A DNA stretch of 43,589 bases from Marichromatium bheemlicum (GCF_012276755.1 NZ_JAAXKX010000007.1:102317-145905), one strand, 5' to 3'; positions 1 to 8,570 are shown, counted from the stretch's first letter. The notes: generated from the letters alone by a model not told the origin. A program made the numbers and translations.

Positions 1-424
1 CGCCGTCCTCGAAGGTCGCCTCGACCCGCTCGGTGGCGACCTCATCGGGCAACCGGATGCTGCGGGTGAAGCTGCCGCGGGCGATCTCGGTGTGGCAGTA
101 GGTGCCGTGCTCTTCGCGGGCCTCGTGCGCCCGTTCGCCCCGGATGGTGAGCAGCCGTCCGCTGAGTTCGATCTCCAGGTCCTTGCGGGCCACGCCAGGC
201 ACCTCGGCGCGGACCAGGATCTCGTCGTCGCGGTCGATCACGTCCATCCGCGGTACCACCGCCGTCGCCTTGGTCTCGGTGCCCCAGCCCGGCCACAGCC
301 CTGTGAACGGACGCTGCAGCCAGCCCTGTCGCATCATCTGCTCGAAGGCGCGATCCATCTCGTCGAACAGTGTCGGCGCGCGCTGCGTGCTGGTCTCGGT
401 GGGCATCTTCGTCTTGGTCTTCAT
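1..424 (-). CDS. Small heat-shock protein, Hsp20/alpha-crystallin family (C-terminus beyond window)
   Basis: ATP-independent holdase chaperone that binds unfolding proteins in the cytoplasm. The reading frame runs off the left edge, so about 141 N-terminal residues are visible with no stop. The N-terminal arm (LFDEMDRAFEQMM) is followed by PRMDVIDRDDEILVRAEVPG and then KDLEIELSGRLLTIRGER, the usual first half of an alpha-crystallin domain; SFTRSIRLPDEV continues it. The C-terminal I-x-I anchor would lie outside the window. The ATG at 422-424 is preceded by a strong GGAGGAGGGG ribosome site. The gene lies downstream of the acyltransferase fusion on the same strand, separated by about 110 bp that can hold its own promoter. 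The family assignment is secure; its exact class is not. Confidence 0.9.
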   Translation of the reverse strand, partial: MKTKTKMPTETSTQRAPTLFDEMDRAFEQMMRQGWLQRPFTGLWPGWGTETKATAVVPRMDVIDRDDEILVRAEVPGVARKDLEIELSGRLLTIRGERAHEAREEHGTYCHTEIARGSFTRSIRLPDEVATERVEATFEDG

Positions 425-468
425 GGCACTCCCCTCCTCCCTCGCATCAGCTCGGGGTTCCTGCTTCA

Positions 469-496
469 AGCATAGCCTGTCAGCGGCCGTTTTCAA
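469..496 (-). promoter_or_regulatory. Candidate sigma70-type promoter for the Hsp20 gene
   Basis: On the minus strand TTGAAA (491-496) is followed 16 nt later by TATGCT (469-474), about 45 nt before the Hsp20 start codon and inside an AT-rich patch that stands out from its surroundings. I do not see a clear heat-shock sigma32 -10 box. Motif-only evidence. Confidence 0.35.
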
Positions 497-535
497 TCCC
501 GACCATTTTGTTTTTATTTCTTTTATAACATGCGC

Positions 536-3500
536 TTATGGTGATTCTTTTGGCGTCTTGCAGGTCGCGAGATCGGCCGCCAGCCGACGGCTTGCGCCGT
601 AGTCGACCTTGCCGCTGCCGAGCCTGGGGATGCGCTCGACCTGATGGATCTCGGCGGGCATCTCCAGCGGCGTCATCCCCGCCGTGCGCAGCTGACCGCG
701 CAGTTGGTCGAGTTCGAGCACGGCGCTGACCAGCAGCACGATGCGCTCGCCCTTGCGCGGGTCGGGCAGGGTGGTGGCCACCAGGTCGAGTTCGGGGCAG
801 GCGAGCGCGGCCTTGACTTGCTGCTCGACATGACCGAGCCCGATCATCTCGCCGCCGATCTTGGCAAAGCGCGAGTAGCGCTCGACGATGGTGAGGAAGC
901 CGTCGGCGTCGACCCGGCCCTTGTCGCCGGTGCGGTACCAGCGCATGCCGTCGAGGGTGATCACCGCCGCGGCGGTGCGTTCGGGATCGTCGAGATAGCC
1001 CTTCATCACCTGCACCCCGCCGATCAGGATCAGCCCCTCCTCGCCGGGGGGTAGGGTGCGCAGGTCCTCGGGGTCGACGATGCGGAAGCTGGTGCCCGGC
1101 AACGGCATGCCGACGCTGCCCGGGCGCGAGCCGATCTGCACCTTCCAGGTGGCGGTCTCGAGCGCGTCGGGGACGTTGACGCTGGCCACCGGGGTGGTCT
1201 CGGTGGCCCCATAGCCCTCGTAGATCGGCTTGTTGAAGCGCAGCAGGAAGGCCTTGCGCACCTCCGGGTCGAGTCGCTCGGCGCCGGCGACCACCACCCG
1301 CAGCGACTGCAGCATCAGCGGGTGCACCCGCGGGTGGCGCAGATACAGCCGCAGGAAGCTCGAGGTGCTGCACAGCACGGTGGCGCGATAGCGGGCGATG
1401 GCGCGGGCGTTGGCGAGCGCGTCAGTGGGGTCGGGGTGACAGACCACGGGGATGCCCTCGAGCAGCGGCAGGAAGGTGGTGACCGTCAGCCCGAAGGCGT
1501 GAAAGGGCGGCAGGTTGGCGAGGATCAGGTCGTCGCGCTCGGTGTTGAGCACGTCGGCGATCTGGCGCACGTTGGCGAGGATGTTGCGATGGGTCAGCTC
1601 GACCCCTTTGGGCAGGCCCTCGCTGCCGCTGGAAAACAGGATCGCCGCGGTCTCGTCGGCATCGAGCCGGGCGCCGAGCGCGCGCAGCAGCCAGCGCGGC
1701 GGCAGCAGCCGGGCGAGGACGATCAGCAGCAGTGGCCGTACCCGACCGATCCGCCCGCGCAGGTCCTCCAGCGCCACCGCCTCGACCCCGTCGAGTGCCG
1801 CGTCGAGATCGATGCCACGCTGCGCGAGCCGCGCGCGAAAGCGCCTCGAGGTCAGCACCACGCCGCAGTCGGCGCGGGCGATCGACTGGCGCAGCACCTC
1901 GGGCCCGGTGGTGTAGTTGAGGTTGACCACCGTCTTGCCGGCGAGCAGCGCGGCGAGGTTGGCGAGCGCGGCGCCGACGCTCGCCGGCAGCAGGATGCCG
2001 ATCCGCGGCCCGGGGCAGTGGGCGCGGATCTCGAGGGCGAAGGCGAGCGCCGCGCCGGCGAGCCGGGGCTGACCCAGACTGGTGCCCTCGGCATCGGCCA
2101 GGCAGACCCGCGCCGGGGTGCGCCGATTGGCCTCCAGCCAGGCCTCGGGCAGGCTTGGCAGCTGCTCGACATGGCGCTGCCAGGAACTCACCGAGAGTTC
2201 GAACACCGCCTGCTTGACCTGCTCGGCGCTGCTCTCGCGCGTCATCGGCGCGCCGAAGGCGACCACCAGGTCGCGGGTGCGCCCGACCCGGCGGTTGGCC
2301 TTGAGCTGGTCGCTGGCGTGCGAGAAGCGGCTGCCCCAAAGCCCGCGCAGATAGAAGGGCACGATCACCGCGCCGGTGGCGGCGCTGGCGGCACGCTCGA
2401 AGCCGCGTTTGAAGGCCGAGAGCTGACCGTTCTTGCTCAGCGTGCCCTCGGGGAACAGACAGACCACCTCGCCGGCCTCGAGCAGCTGGGTCACCCGCGC
2501 GGTGGCCTCGCGGCTGGCGCCGCCCGAGATCGGGATCACCCCGAAGAAGTCGAGCAGGTGGCGCAGATACCAACGCTCGTAGAGCCCGCGCTCCATGACG
2601 AAGCGCACCGGGCGCGGCGCGGCCATCTGCACCACCGCCCAGTCGATCCAGCTGACATGGTTGCCGAGCAGCAGCACACCGCCGAGCGGCGGCAGCTGCT
2701 CGACCCCGATCACCGCCAGGCGGTAGCGGGTGGCGAGCAGTCGACCGGCGACGAAGCGGGCGAGCGACTGCGGCAGGTGATAGAGGGTGTAGCCGGCGCC
2801 GAGCAGGGCGGTCAGCGCCAGCACCCCGAGCAGCGCGCCGGGGGCGACGCCGAGCGCGAGCGCGGCGGCCACTGCCAGCGTACCGCCGAGCACCCCGGCG
2901 CGCGAGAGCGCCTGGGCGCACCCCAGGGCGCTGCCGTGGCTGGCGGTGACATGGAACTGGATCAGCGCCTGCAGCGGCACCAGGAAGAGGGCGCCGGCGA
3001 GCCCGAAGGCGGCAAGGGCGAGCACCTGGGCGCCGCCGGAAAGCCCGGGCAGCAGCAGTAGCGAGACGGCGACGCCGATGACGCCGAAGGAGGCGAGCGC
3101 GCTCTCGATGTGATCGCGCGAGAGCCGCGCGGCGAGCAGTGCGCCGAGCACGAGGCCGACGAGCCCGGCGGTCAGCGGCCACAGCAGGGGCAGTGGACGC
3201 TCGTCGAGCGCGGCGGGGAGGCCGAACAGCAGCCCGGCGGCGATCGCCCAGAACAGGGTGAGGCCGATCAGCGAGCGCCAGATCACCGGGTTGGCGCGCA
3301 ACGCCCGAATCTCGGCGAATAGGGGCTGGACCCGCGGCGGCGCCGGCGTCGGTTCGGGCACGCGCGCCAGGGCGCGGGTCAGCGCGAGCTGGGCGAGTGC
3401 GGCCAGCGCCAGCGGGACGAGCGCGGGGAGCAGCTGGCGCAGTCGTGTCGCCAGGTCCGCGCCCGTGGGGGTGACGAGCAGCAACGACCAGCCGGCGAGC

Positions 3501-3943
3501 AGCCCCAGCCCGAGCGCGCCGAGCAACTGGGCGTTGGCCACCCCCAGCCGATGCTTGCCGGTGAGCCCCTGGAGGCGTGCCACCACCGCCGGGGCGAAGA
3601 GGGCGAGCTGGGCGCCGAGCAGCAGCGCCGCGAGCCAGGGCGTGCCCGGCCAGCCGAGCCATTGCAGTCCGGCGAGTCCCGCGACCAGCAGCGCCTGGGT
3701 CCAGGCGGCCAGCCGCAGCAGCGGGGTGGCGCCGTGGCGGTCGATCCGGCCACCGATCGCATGGGCGAGCAGCGCCGGGGGCGCGAGCAGCAGTGCCCAC
3801 ACCAGGGGCTCGGCGAGCGGCGCGGTGGCGGCGGGTGACAGCGCGCGGTGCAGCAGCGCCAGCACGCCGCCGGCGACGAGACCGTTGAGTGCGACCAGCG
3901 CCTGCAGCTGGGTGGTGGCGGTGGGCCGTGGCGACTGATCCAT
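536..3943 (-). CDS. aas: Lysophospholipid transporter / acyl-[ACP]-phospholipid acyltransferase / acyl-ACP synthetase fusion
   Basis: Predicted inner-membrane enzyme that brings in lysophospholipids and re-acylates them with fatty acids it activates itself. In E. coli these jobs are split between LplT (transporter) and Aas. The 1135-residue protein has three parts: an MFS-like multi-pass region (about 1-400), a PlsC-type acyltransferase with NHVSWID near residue 428 and FPEGT about 75 residues later, and an AMP-binding ligase with FSSGSEGLPKG near residue 770 and a C-terminal YRTGDKG motif. I chose the ATG at 3941-3943 (MDQSPRP), preceded by GAGGAT, over an ATG 16 codons upstream that adds a non-conserved leader. 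It stands alone between hairpins. The architecture is a recognised fusion in other Proteobacteria. Confidence 0.92.
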   Translation of the reverse strand: MDQSPRPTATTQLQALVALNGLVAGGVLALLHRALSPAATAPLAEPLVWALLLAPPALLAHAIGGRIDRHGATPLLRLAAWTQALLVAGLAGLQWLGWPGTPWLAALLLGAQLALFAPAVVARLQGLTGKHRLGVANAQLLGALGLGLLAGWSLLLVTPTGADLATRLRQLLPALVPLALAALAQLALTRALARVPEPTPAPPRVQPLFAEIRALRANPVIWRSLIGLTLFWAIAAGLLFGLPAALDERPLPLLWPLTAGLVGLVLGALLAARLSRDHIESALASFGVIGVAVSLLLLPGLSGGAQVLALAAFGLAGALFLVPLQALIQFHVTASHGSALGCAQALSRAGVLGGTLAVAAALALGVAPGALLGVLALTALLGAGYTLYHLPQSLARFVAGRLLATRYRLAVIGVEQLPPLGGVLLLGNHVSWIDWAVVQMAAPRPVRFVMERGLYERWYLRHLLDFFGVIPISGGASREATARVTQLLEAGEVVCLFPEGTLSKNGQLSAFKRGFERAASAATGAVIVPFYLRGLWGSRFSHASDQLKANRRVGRTRDLVVAFGAPMTRESSAEQVKQAVFELSVSSWQRHVEQLPSLPEAWLEANRRTPARVCLADAEGTSLGQPRLAGAALAFALEIRAHCPGPRIGILLPASVGAALANLAALLAGKTVVNLNYTTGPEVLRQSIARADCGVVLTSRRFRARLAQRGIDLDAALDGVEAVALEDLRGRIGRVRPLLLIVLARLLPPRWLLRALGARLDADETAAILFSSGSEGLPKGVELTHRNILANVRQIADVLNTERDDLILANLPPFHAFGLTVTTFLPLLEGIPVVCHPDPTDALANARAIARYRATVLCSTSSFLRLYLRHPRVHPLMLQSLRVVVAGAERLDPEVRKAFLLRFNKPIYEGYGATETTPVASVNVPDALETATWKVQIGSRPGSVGMPLPGTSFRIVDPEDLRTLPPGEEGLILIGGVQVMKGYLDDPERTAAAVITLDGMRWYRTGDKGRVDADGFLTIVERYSRFAKIGGEMIGLGHVEQQVKAALACPELDLVATTLPDPRKGERIVLLVSAVLELDQLRGQLRTAGMTPLEMPAEIHQVERIPRLGSGKVDYGASRRLAADLATCKTPKESP

Positions 3944-3966
3944 GGTGCGATCCTCGCGTACCGAGT

Positions 3967-3994
3967 CGGGTGGGAGGCGGTGACCTTCCACCCG
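3967..3994 (-). terminator. Hairpin between DUF1641 gene and aas
   Basis: Arms 3967-3977 and 3984-3994 pair over 11 positions (one G-T) around a 6-nt loop, in the 93-bp gap after the DUF1641 stop and before the aas start. There is no T-tract, so termination is plausible but unproven. Confidence 0.45.
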
Positions 3995-4036
3995 AGTCTA
4001 GGCAGGCGGATGCGCGCGCGCCATGGCGCGGCCCGG

Positions 4037-4450
4037 TCAGTCGTCCTCGGGGATCTCGGCCTCGAGCGCGACCTGGCGACCGACGGCACCGAGCAGCTGG
4101 ATGATGAAGAACAGCCCGCGCCTGACCTCGGGGTCGTTGAGCTGGCGCGAGAGCTGCCACAGGGTCGGCGGTTCGCTGTCGGCGGCGGTGGCCGAGGCGC
4201 TGCGCAGCGCGTTGCCGGCCGACCAACCGGCCCACACCACCTCCTCGAAGGCCTTGGCGAGCTTCTGGGTGAGCTGGTCGTCGGCCATGTCGATGAAGTC
4301 GGAGGTGGCCGAGAGCAGGTCGACGACATTGTGCAGGCGCCGCCCCTGCAGCAGTGGGGTCAGGTGTTCGGCGAGGTCGCGCAGCCCCTCGGCGGTGTCG
4401 GGGTCGGCGAGCACCGCTGCGGCGTCCTGGGGTTTGGTGGCGGTCAGCAT
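4037..4450 (-). CDS. DUF1641 family protein
   Basis: A 137-residue, mostly helical, soluble-looking protein of unknown biochemical function. The family is recognised from the pattern LHNVVDLLSATSDFIDMADDQL followed by the C-terminal DPEVRRGLFFIIQLLGAVG segment. DUF1641 proteins are commonly encoded next to SQR-like flavoproteins, and in Bacillus (YrhD) next to a formate dehydrogenase, so an accessory role for a redox partner is likely. The start at 4448-4450 follows GGAGAGGAGG; an in-frame ATG 19 codons upstream overlaps the preceding gene and lacks conserved sequence. Only 19 bp separate it from the upstream flavoprotein gene, so the two are almost certainly co-transcribed. Function here is inference from context. 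Confidence 0.85.
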   Translation of the reverse strand: MLTATKPQDAAAVLADPDTAEGLRDLAEHLTPLLQGRRLHNVVDLLSATSDFIDMADDQLTQKLAKAFEEVVWAGWSAGNALRSASATAADSEPPTLWQLSRQLNDPEVRRGLFFIIQLLGAVGRQVALEAEIPEDD

Positions 4451-4469
4451 GATCGGGTCCTCCTCTCCA

Positions 4470-5660
4470 CTACACCAGACCGCGTGCCGTGGCCCAGTAG
4501 ACGCCACGGTTGAAGGTCTTGCGCATCAGCCCGCCGACCTTGGTCGGGGGGGTCGGTTGGACGTCCTGGTCGTAGTCGTACCAGAGCGGCATTCCGGCCT
4601 CGAGCCCCATCTGCGCGATCGCCTGGACGCGACCGTCGTAGACCGCCGGGGTGGCGCCCTGGCGCAGGTCGAAGGCGATGTTGTCGATGATCACCGGCGA
4701 CTGGTTGTGACAGGAGCCGCCAGCCTTGGAGATCGGCAGGTCGACGGTGTCGCCCATGCAGTAGACGTTGGGATGGCCCTTGAGCTGCAGGCTGCGACGG
4801 TTGGTCGGCAGCCAGCCCTCGTCCTCGGCGGCCTCGGAGACGCCGGAGTTGATCACCGCGTCGACGGCGCGGATCGGCGGGGTCGACATCAAGATGTCGA
4901 AGTCCTCGCTGTCGCCCTCGGTGGAGTGGGCGACGCGGGCATCGGGGTCGACGCGCTCGAGGGTGAAGCCGCGTTTGAAGTGGATGTCGCGGTCGCTGAA
5001 GATCTGCGGCAGGACCTCGCAGGTCTGCTTCTGCATGAACAGACAGTTGCGCAACAGCTGCGAGACGGTGGGGTAGGTGTAGAGGATCTCGACGCGGTCG
5101 CGCACGCCGCGTCGGCGCAGCAGCTCGTCGACCATCAGCGTGGTCTCGATCGGCGCGATCCCGCACTGGTGGGGGACGTCCGGGGTCTTGGGGAAGGTGA
5201 CGGTGATGAAGATGCGCCCGCGCTCGATGGTGCGCAGCTTCTGCGCCAGGCGCCGGGCCGGCTCGAACTGGTAGAAGTGGTCACCGGCCTCGGCCAGCCC
5301 CTCGATGCGCTCGGGCGCAGGCAGGCAGCCGGTGGAGACGACCAGATAATCGTAGTCGTAGTGGGCGCCGCTGCGGGTGTGCAGACGGCTGGCGGAGAAC
5401 TCGAAGGCCTCCACCTCGTCGACCACGAAGCGCACCTCGGGGCGCAGCAGGGTGGCCTGTTTGCGGCGTAATTCGGCCTTGTGGTACATGTCGAAGGCGA
5501 CGTACATGAAGGCCGGCTTGTAGTAGTGCCAGGGTGAGTTGGAGATCAACATCACCTCGACCTGGTTGCGCCGGATCTCGACGCCGAGCTTGGAGACCAT
5601 GTTGTTGGCGGTCATGGTGCCACCGATGCCGCCACCGACGATGACGATGCGCTTCTTCAT
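4470..5660 (-). CDS. Sulfide:quinone oxidoreductase-like FAD-dependent oxidoreductase
   Basis: Flavoprotein of 396 residues in the SQR / type-II NADH dehydrogenase superfamily, expected to oxidise sulfide or a related reductant and pass electrons to membrane quinone. The N-terminal FAD-binding motif is VGGGIGG (residues 8-14), the second FAD contact is VYCMGDTVDLP (residues 299-309), and DYDYLVVSTGC matches the family. Cysteines at 112, 166 (HQCGIAP) and 317 (GGSCHNQ) are candidates for redox chemistry; Cys166 sits where SQRs keep a catalytic cysteine, but I cannot place the second one with confidence, so the SQR subtype stays open. Of two adjacent ATGs (5663, 5660) the second is better spaced from GAGGG. 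It is followed by the DUF1641 gene and faces a divergent regulator. It could instead be a non-SQR flavoprotein paralogue. Confidence 0.8.
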   Translation of the reverse strand: MKKRIVIVGGGIGGTMTANNMVSKLGVEIRRNQVEVMLISNSPWHYYKPAFMYVAFDMYHKAELRRKQATLLRPEVRFVVDEVEAFEFSASRLHTRSGAHYDYDYLVVSTGCLPAPERIEGLAEAGDHFYQFEPARRLAQKLRTIERGRIFITVTFPKTPDVPHQCGIAPIETTLMVDELLRRRGVRDRVEILYTYPTVSQLLRNCLFMQKQTCEVLPQIFSDRDIHFKRGFTLERVDPDARVAHSTEGDSEDFDILMSTPPIRAVDAVINSGVSEAAEDEGWLPTNRRSLQLKGHPNVYCMGDTVDLPISKAGGSCHNQSPVIIDNIAFDLRQGATPAVYDGRVQAIAQMGLEAGMPLWYDYDQDVQPTPPTKVGGLMRKTFNRGVYWATARGLV

Positions 5661-5880
5661 CATCCACCCTCGTCTCGTGTTGCGAACCTGAGTCGGACGG
5701 GCCGGTGGCCGGGGTGCTCGCCCGGCGCCGCCTCCCGGGCGGTTGCCGATCCCGTGCGCGTCCCGTTCCCGGGCGCGCTTCAGTGCCATGCGGGGCCGCC
5801 CGGACGGCTGGTTCGCGAACAGTCGTGGCGGGTTGACTCGGTCCCTCATGGTGTCGTGATCCACGGTACTTGGCCGCCGG

Positions 5881-5917
5881 GGAAAAGGGAATAACCGAGT
5901 TTTCCAATCTGAAAAGG
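5881..5917. promoter_or_regulatory. Candidate operator: three GGAAAA-type half-sites before the regulator gene
   Basis: GGAAAA (5881-5886), TTTTCC (5900-5905) and GAAAAGG (5911-5917) form two overlapping inverted repeats in an otherwise GC-rich 265-bp divergent spacer. They sit 9-45 bp before the regulator's ATG, a place where an autoregulator could bind. The AAAGG also serves as the ribosome site. No convincing -35/-10 pair is visible. Confidence 0.35.
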
Positions 5918-5925
5918 TCCCTGTC

Positions 5926-6360
5926 ATGCCCGTCGATCCATCCCCTTCCGTCCCCGTCGATCCGGTCGACCAGGTTCGCCGGGCGATCATCGAGTGCCTG
6001 AACCGCTTCTATGCCATCGAGAGCGGGATGTGGGGCGATCCGCTCTCGAGCCTGATGATCCGTACCGTGATCCAGGCGCGCCTCGAGGGCCGTCCCCACG
6101 ACATCTCCTCGTTGAGCACCTGTCTCGACCTGAGCCTCGCCACCGTGCACCGCAAGCTCAAGCGCATCGCCGCCGACGGCTATATCGAGATGCGCCGCGA
6201 GGGGCGCTCGATCCGGCTCTATCCGACCGAACGGGTGGAGGTGCTGTTCGACACCCGCTTCGACGAGATGATCGAGACCCTGCGCGCGCTCTACGGGCGT
6301 GGTGAGGGGAGGGCGTCGGACTGGGGGCCGCCGCGACCGTCCTGTCGCTCTGGCGATTGA
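5926..6360 (+). CDS. Winged-helix (MarR-like) transcriptional regulator
   Basis: A 144-residue DNA-binding protein, not matched by me to a named regulator. The central part reads as a winged helix: a helix-turn-helix around DISSLSTCLDLSLATVHRKLKRI (about residues 60-84), then a wing (GYIEMRREGRSIRLYPTERV). The segment before it is helical and the last 25 residues are probably disordered. It contains a cysteine (Cys66) in the recognition region and another near the C-terminus, so redox or sulfide sensing is conceivable but unproven. It is transcribed away from the SQR-like gene across a 265-bp spacer, the usual layout for a local regulator. The ATG at 5926 has a modest AAAGG site. Confidence 0.75.
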   Translation: MPVDPSPSVPVDPVDQVRRAIIECLNRFYAIESGMWGDPLSSLMIRTVIQARLEGRPHDISSLSTCLDLSLATVHRKLKRIAADGYIEMRREGRSIRLYPTERVEVLFDTRFDEMIETLRALYGRGEGRASDWGPPRPSCRSGD

Positions 6361-6421
6361 CGGCGGCGTCGCCCGGGAGGCGAGGCGGGTGCGGCGAGCG
6401 GTATAGGCAAGCGGATGGGCT

Positions 6422-6450
6422 CGATCGCCGACCCCCGGGGCCGACGATCG
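6422..6450. terminator. Hairpin between convergent regulator and BCCT genes
   Basis: Arms 6422-6434 and 6438-6450 can form a 13-bp RNA stem (two G-U pairs in the minus-strand transcript) with a 3-nt loop, six bases after the BCCT stop codon. It lies between convergent genes and could serve both. No T-tract. Confidence 0.5.
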
Positions 6451-6456
6451 GACGGA

Positions 6457-8433
6457 TCAGCGCAGCAGGTGCAGGAAGTGCATGTGCTTGTGGTACTGGC
6501 TGATGATGTCGTTGATCACCGATTCACGCGACCAGCCCATCACATCGTAGTCCTGGCCACCCTCGCCGAGGTGGATCTCGGCGCGGTAATAGCGCTGTTC
6601 CTCGGGTGCGTCCTCGGCCGAGAACTCGGGCTGGATGAAGGCCGGCTTGACGTGCGAGCGGCTGCGGACCTCGTAGATGAAGTCGACCTCGTCGCCGAGC
6701 ATCACCATCAGTCGCACCCGGTCGCGCGCCTCGTCGAGTTCGACGGCGGTCTCGAGGTCGTGCTTGCGCAGCTCGTTGGCCACGGCCTCACAGGCGGGGC
6801 GGGCGACGCGCCGGATGAAGCGGCTGACGTTCTCTCGACTGGGTGCATCCATGATGTTGTCGAGCCGGTCCTGCCAGTCGCCGAGGCGCTCATTGGGCAT
6901 GACCGGGGCGACGTTCATCTGCAGGCTGTCGCGCTTGGCGGCATCGACCCGTAGCGCCTTGATCAGGCCGAAGGTGGCGATCAACAGGACCACGGCGAAG
7001 GGCAGCGCGGTGGCGATGGTCATGGTCTGGAGGGCACTGAGACCGCCGGCGACCAGCAGCACCGCGGCGACCACGCCTTCACCGGTGGCCCAGTAGATAC
7101 GCTGCCACAGCGGGGTGTTGTCGTGGCCGTTGGAGCAGAGCATGTCGACCACCATCGAACCCGAGTCCGAGGAGGTGACGAAGAACACCACGACCATCAC
7201 GGTTGCGATCACCGAGAGCATGCCCGACATCGGGAACTGCTCGAGGAAGGCGAACAGCGCCAGGGTGACATCGCTCGAGACGGTGTCGCCGAGGCTGGTC
7301 AGCCCCTCGTTGAGGATCATGTTGATCGCCGAGTTGCCGAAGAAGGTCATCCACATCAGGGTGAAGCCGCTGGGGATGAAGAGCACGCCCATGGCGAACT
7401 CGCGGATGGTGCGCCCGCGTGAGACCCGGGCGATGAACAGCCCGACGAAGGGCGCCCAGGACAGCCACCAGCCCCAGTAGAGGATGGTCCAGCCGCCGAT
7501 CCAGTCGGTCTTCTCGTAGGCGTAGAGGTTGAAGGTGTTGCGCACGATGTCCGAGGCATAGGCGCCGACGTTCTGCACGAAGGCCTGGAGCAGGAACACC
7601 GTGGGGCCGGCGAGCAGCACAAAGGCGAGTAGCAGGATCGCCAGGCCCATGTTGAGCTCGGAGAGCCGGCGGATGCCCTTGTCGAGGCCGGTGGTGACCG
7701 AGATGATCGCCAACAGGGTGACGCCGGCGATCAGGATCACCTGGGAGGTGAGTCCGACCGGGACGCCGAAGACGTGGTTGAGCCCGGAGTTGACCTGGAG
7801 TACGCCGTAGCCGAGCGAGGTGGCCACGCCGAAGACGGTGCCGATCACCGCGAAGACGTCGACGGCATGGCCGATGGGGCCATAGATCCGGTCGCCGATC
7901 AGCGGGTAGAGCGCCGAGCGCAGGGTCAGCGGCAGGCCGTGACGGTAGCTGAAGAAGGCCAGGATCAGCGCGACGATGGCATAGATCGCCCAGGCGTGCA
8001 GGCCCCAATGGAAGAAGGTGATCTTCATCGCCTCGCGGGCGGCGGCCACGGTGGCGCCGTCACCGACCGGCGGTGAGAGGAAGTGCATCACCGGTTCGGC
8101 CACGCCGAAGAACATCAAGCCGATGCCCATGCCGGCGGAGAACAGCATCGAGAACCAGGTGGTGTAGGAGTAGTCCGGGCTGGAGTGGTCCGGGCCGAGC
8201 TTGATCTCGCCGTAGCGCGACAGACCCAGGAAGGCGACGGTGATCAGGATCACCGCGACAGCCAGTACGTAGAACCAGCTGGCGTTTTCGACGATGGCGT
8301 GTTGAACCTGCTGGAGCCAGCTATCGGCGGTCTCGGGGAAGATCGCCGTGAGTAGCACCATCAGCACGATCAGTACCGAGGCGGTATAGAAAACGGGAGG
8401 GTTGAGTCGGGCTTTTTCTGGGGTGGATTGCAT
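6457..8433 (-). CDS. BCCT family betaine/choline/carnitine-type transporter
   Basis: Secondary carrier that imports trimethylammonium osmolytes such as glycine betaine or choline across the inner membrane. At 658 residues it has the 12-helix BCCT core, including the aromatic TM8 signature WTILYWGWWLSWAPFVGLF, plus a cytoplasmic C-terminal tail of about 150 residues as in BetT-type carriers, where the tail senses osmotic stress. Residues 101-105 read GMGIG; in characterised members this form goes with sodium-coupled carriers (BetP) while GIGID goes with proton-coupled BetT, so sodium coupling is predicted. The ATG at 8431-8433 is preceded by AAGGGT. It follows trkH on the same strand after 137 bp. 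Substrate cannot be told from the sequence. Confidence 0.92.
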   Translation of the reverse strand: MQSTPEKARLNPPVFYTASVLIVLMVLLTAIFPETADSWLQQVQHAIVENASWFYVLAVAVILITVAFLGLSRYGEIKLGPDHSSPDYSYTTWFSMLFSAGMGIGLMFFGVAEPVMHFLSPPVGDGATVAAAREAMKITFFHWGLHAWAIYAIVALILAFFSYRHGLPLTLRSALYPLIGDRIYGPIGHAVDVFAVIGTVFGVATSLGYGVLQVNSGLNHVFGVPVGLTSQVILIAGVTLLAIISVTTGLDKGIRRLSELNMGLAILLLAFVLLAGPTVFLLQAFVQNVGAYASDIVRNTFNLYAYEKTDWIGGWTILYWGWWLSWAPFVGLFIARVSRGRTIREFAMGVLFIPSGFTLMWMTFFGNSAINMILNEGLTSLGDTVSSDVTLALFAFLEQFPMSGMLSVIATVMVVVFFVTSSDSGSMVVDMLCSNGHDNTPLWQRIYWATGEGVVAAVLLVAGGLSALQTMTIATALPFAVVLLIATFGLIKALRVDAAKRDSLQMNVAPVMPNERLGDWQDRLDNIMDAPSRENVSRFIRRVARPACEAVANELRKHDLETAVELDEARDRVRLMVMLGDEVDFIYEVRSRSHVKPAFIQPEFSAEDAPEEQRYYRAEIHLGEGGQDYDVMGWSRESVINDIISQYHKHMHFLHLLR

Positions 8434-8570
8434 TCATTACCCTTGGGGGGTTTTTGGTTTGCAGTGTACCTAAGAGTAAAGGCAATCGCCCGCGCCGGGC
8501 AGTGTCGTACGCTTTTTGTGGACCTGTTCGGCGGTGGACGTGGTTGTATCCTGGTTGTTCGCCGCAGCGC

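Noticed and set aside
1322-3061. A 579-codon open frame on the plus strand opposite aas
   Set aside because: GC-rich third positions keep the antisense frame open. Its protein is low-complexity (Gly, Arg, Gln, Glu-rich) with no domain, while the minus-strand frame has clear MFS, PlsC and AMP-ligase motifs.
4023-5471. A 482-codon plus-strand frame across the DUF1641 and SQR-like genes
   Set aside because: It is antisense to two recognisable genes and shows no family motif; its sequence mirrors their codon bias.
8434-8570. Promoter for the BCCT gene in the trkH-BCCT spacer
   Set aside because: TTGCCT and TACACT are present on the minus strand but only 11 nt apart, and no other pair has acceptable spacing.
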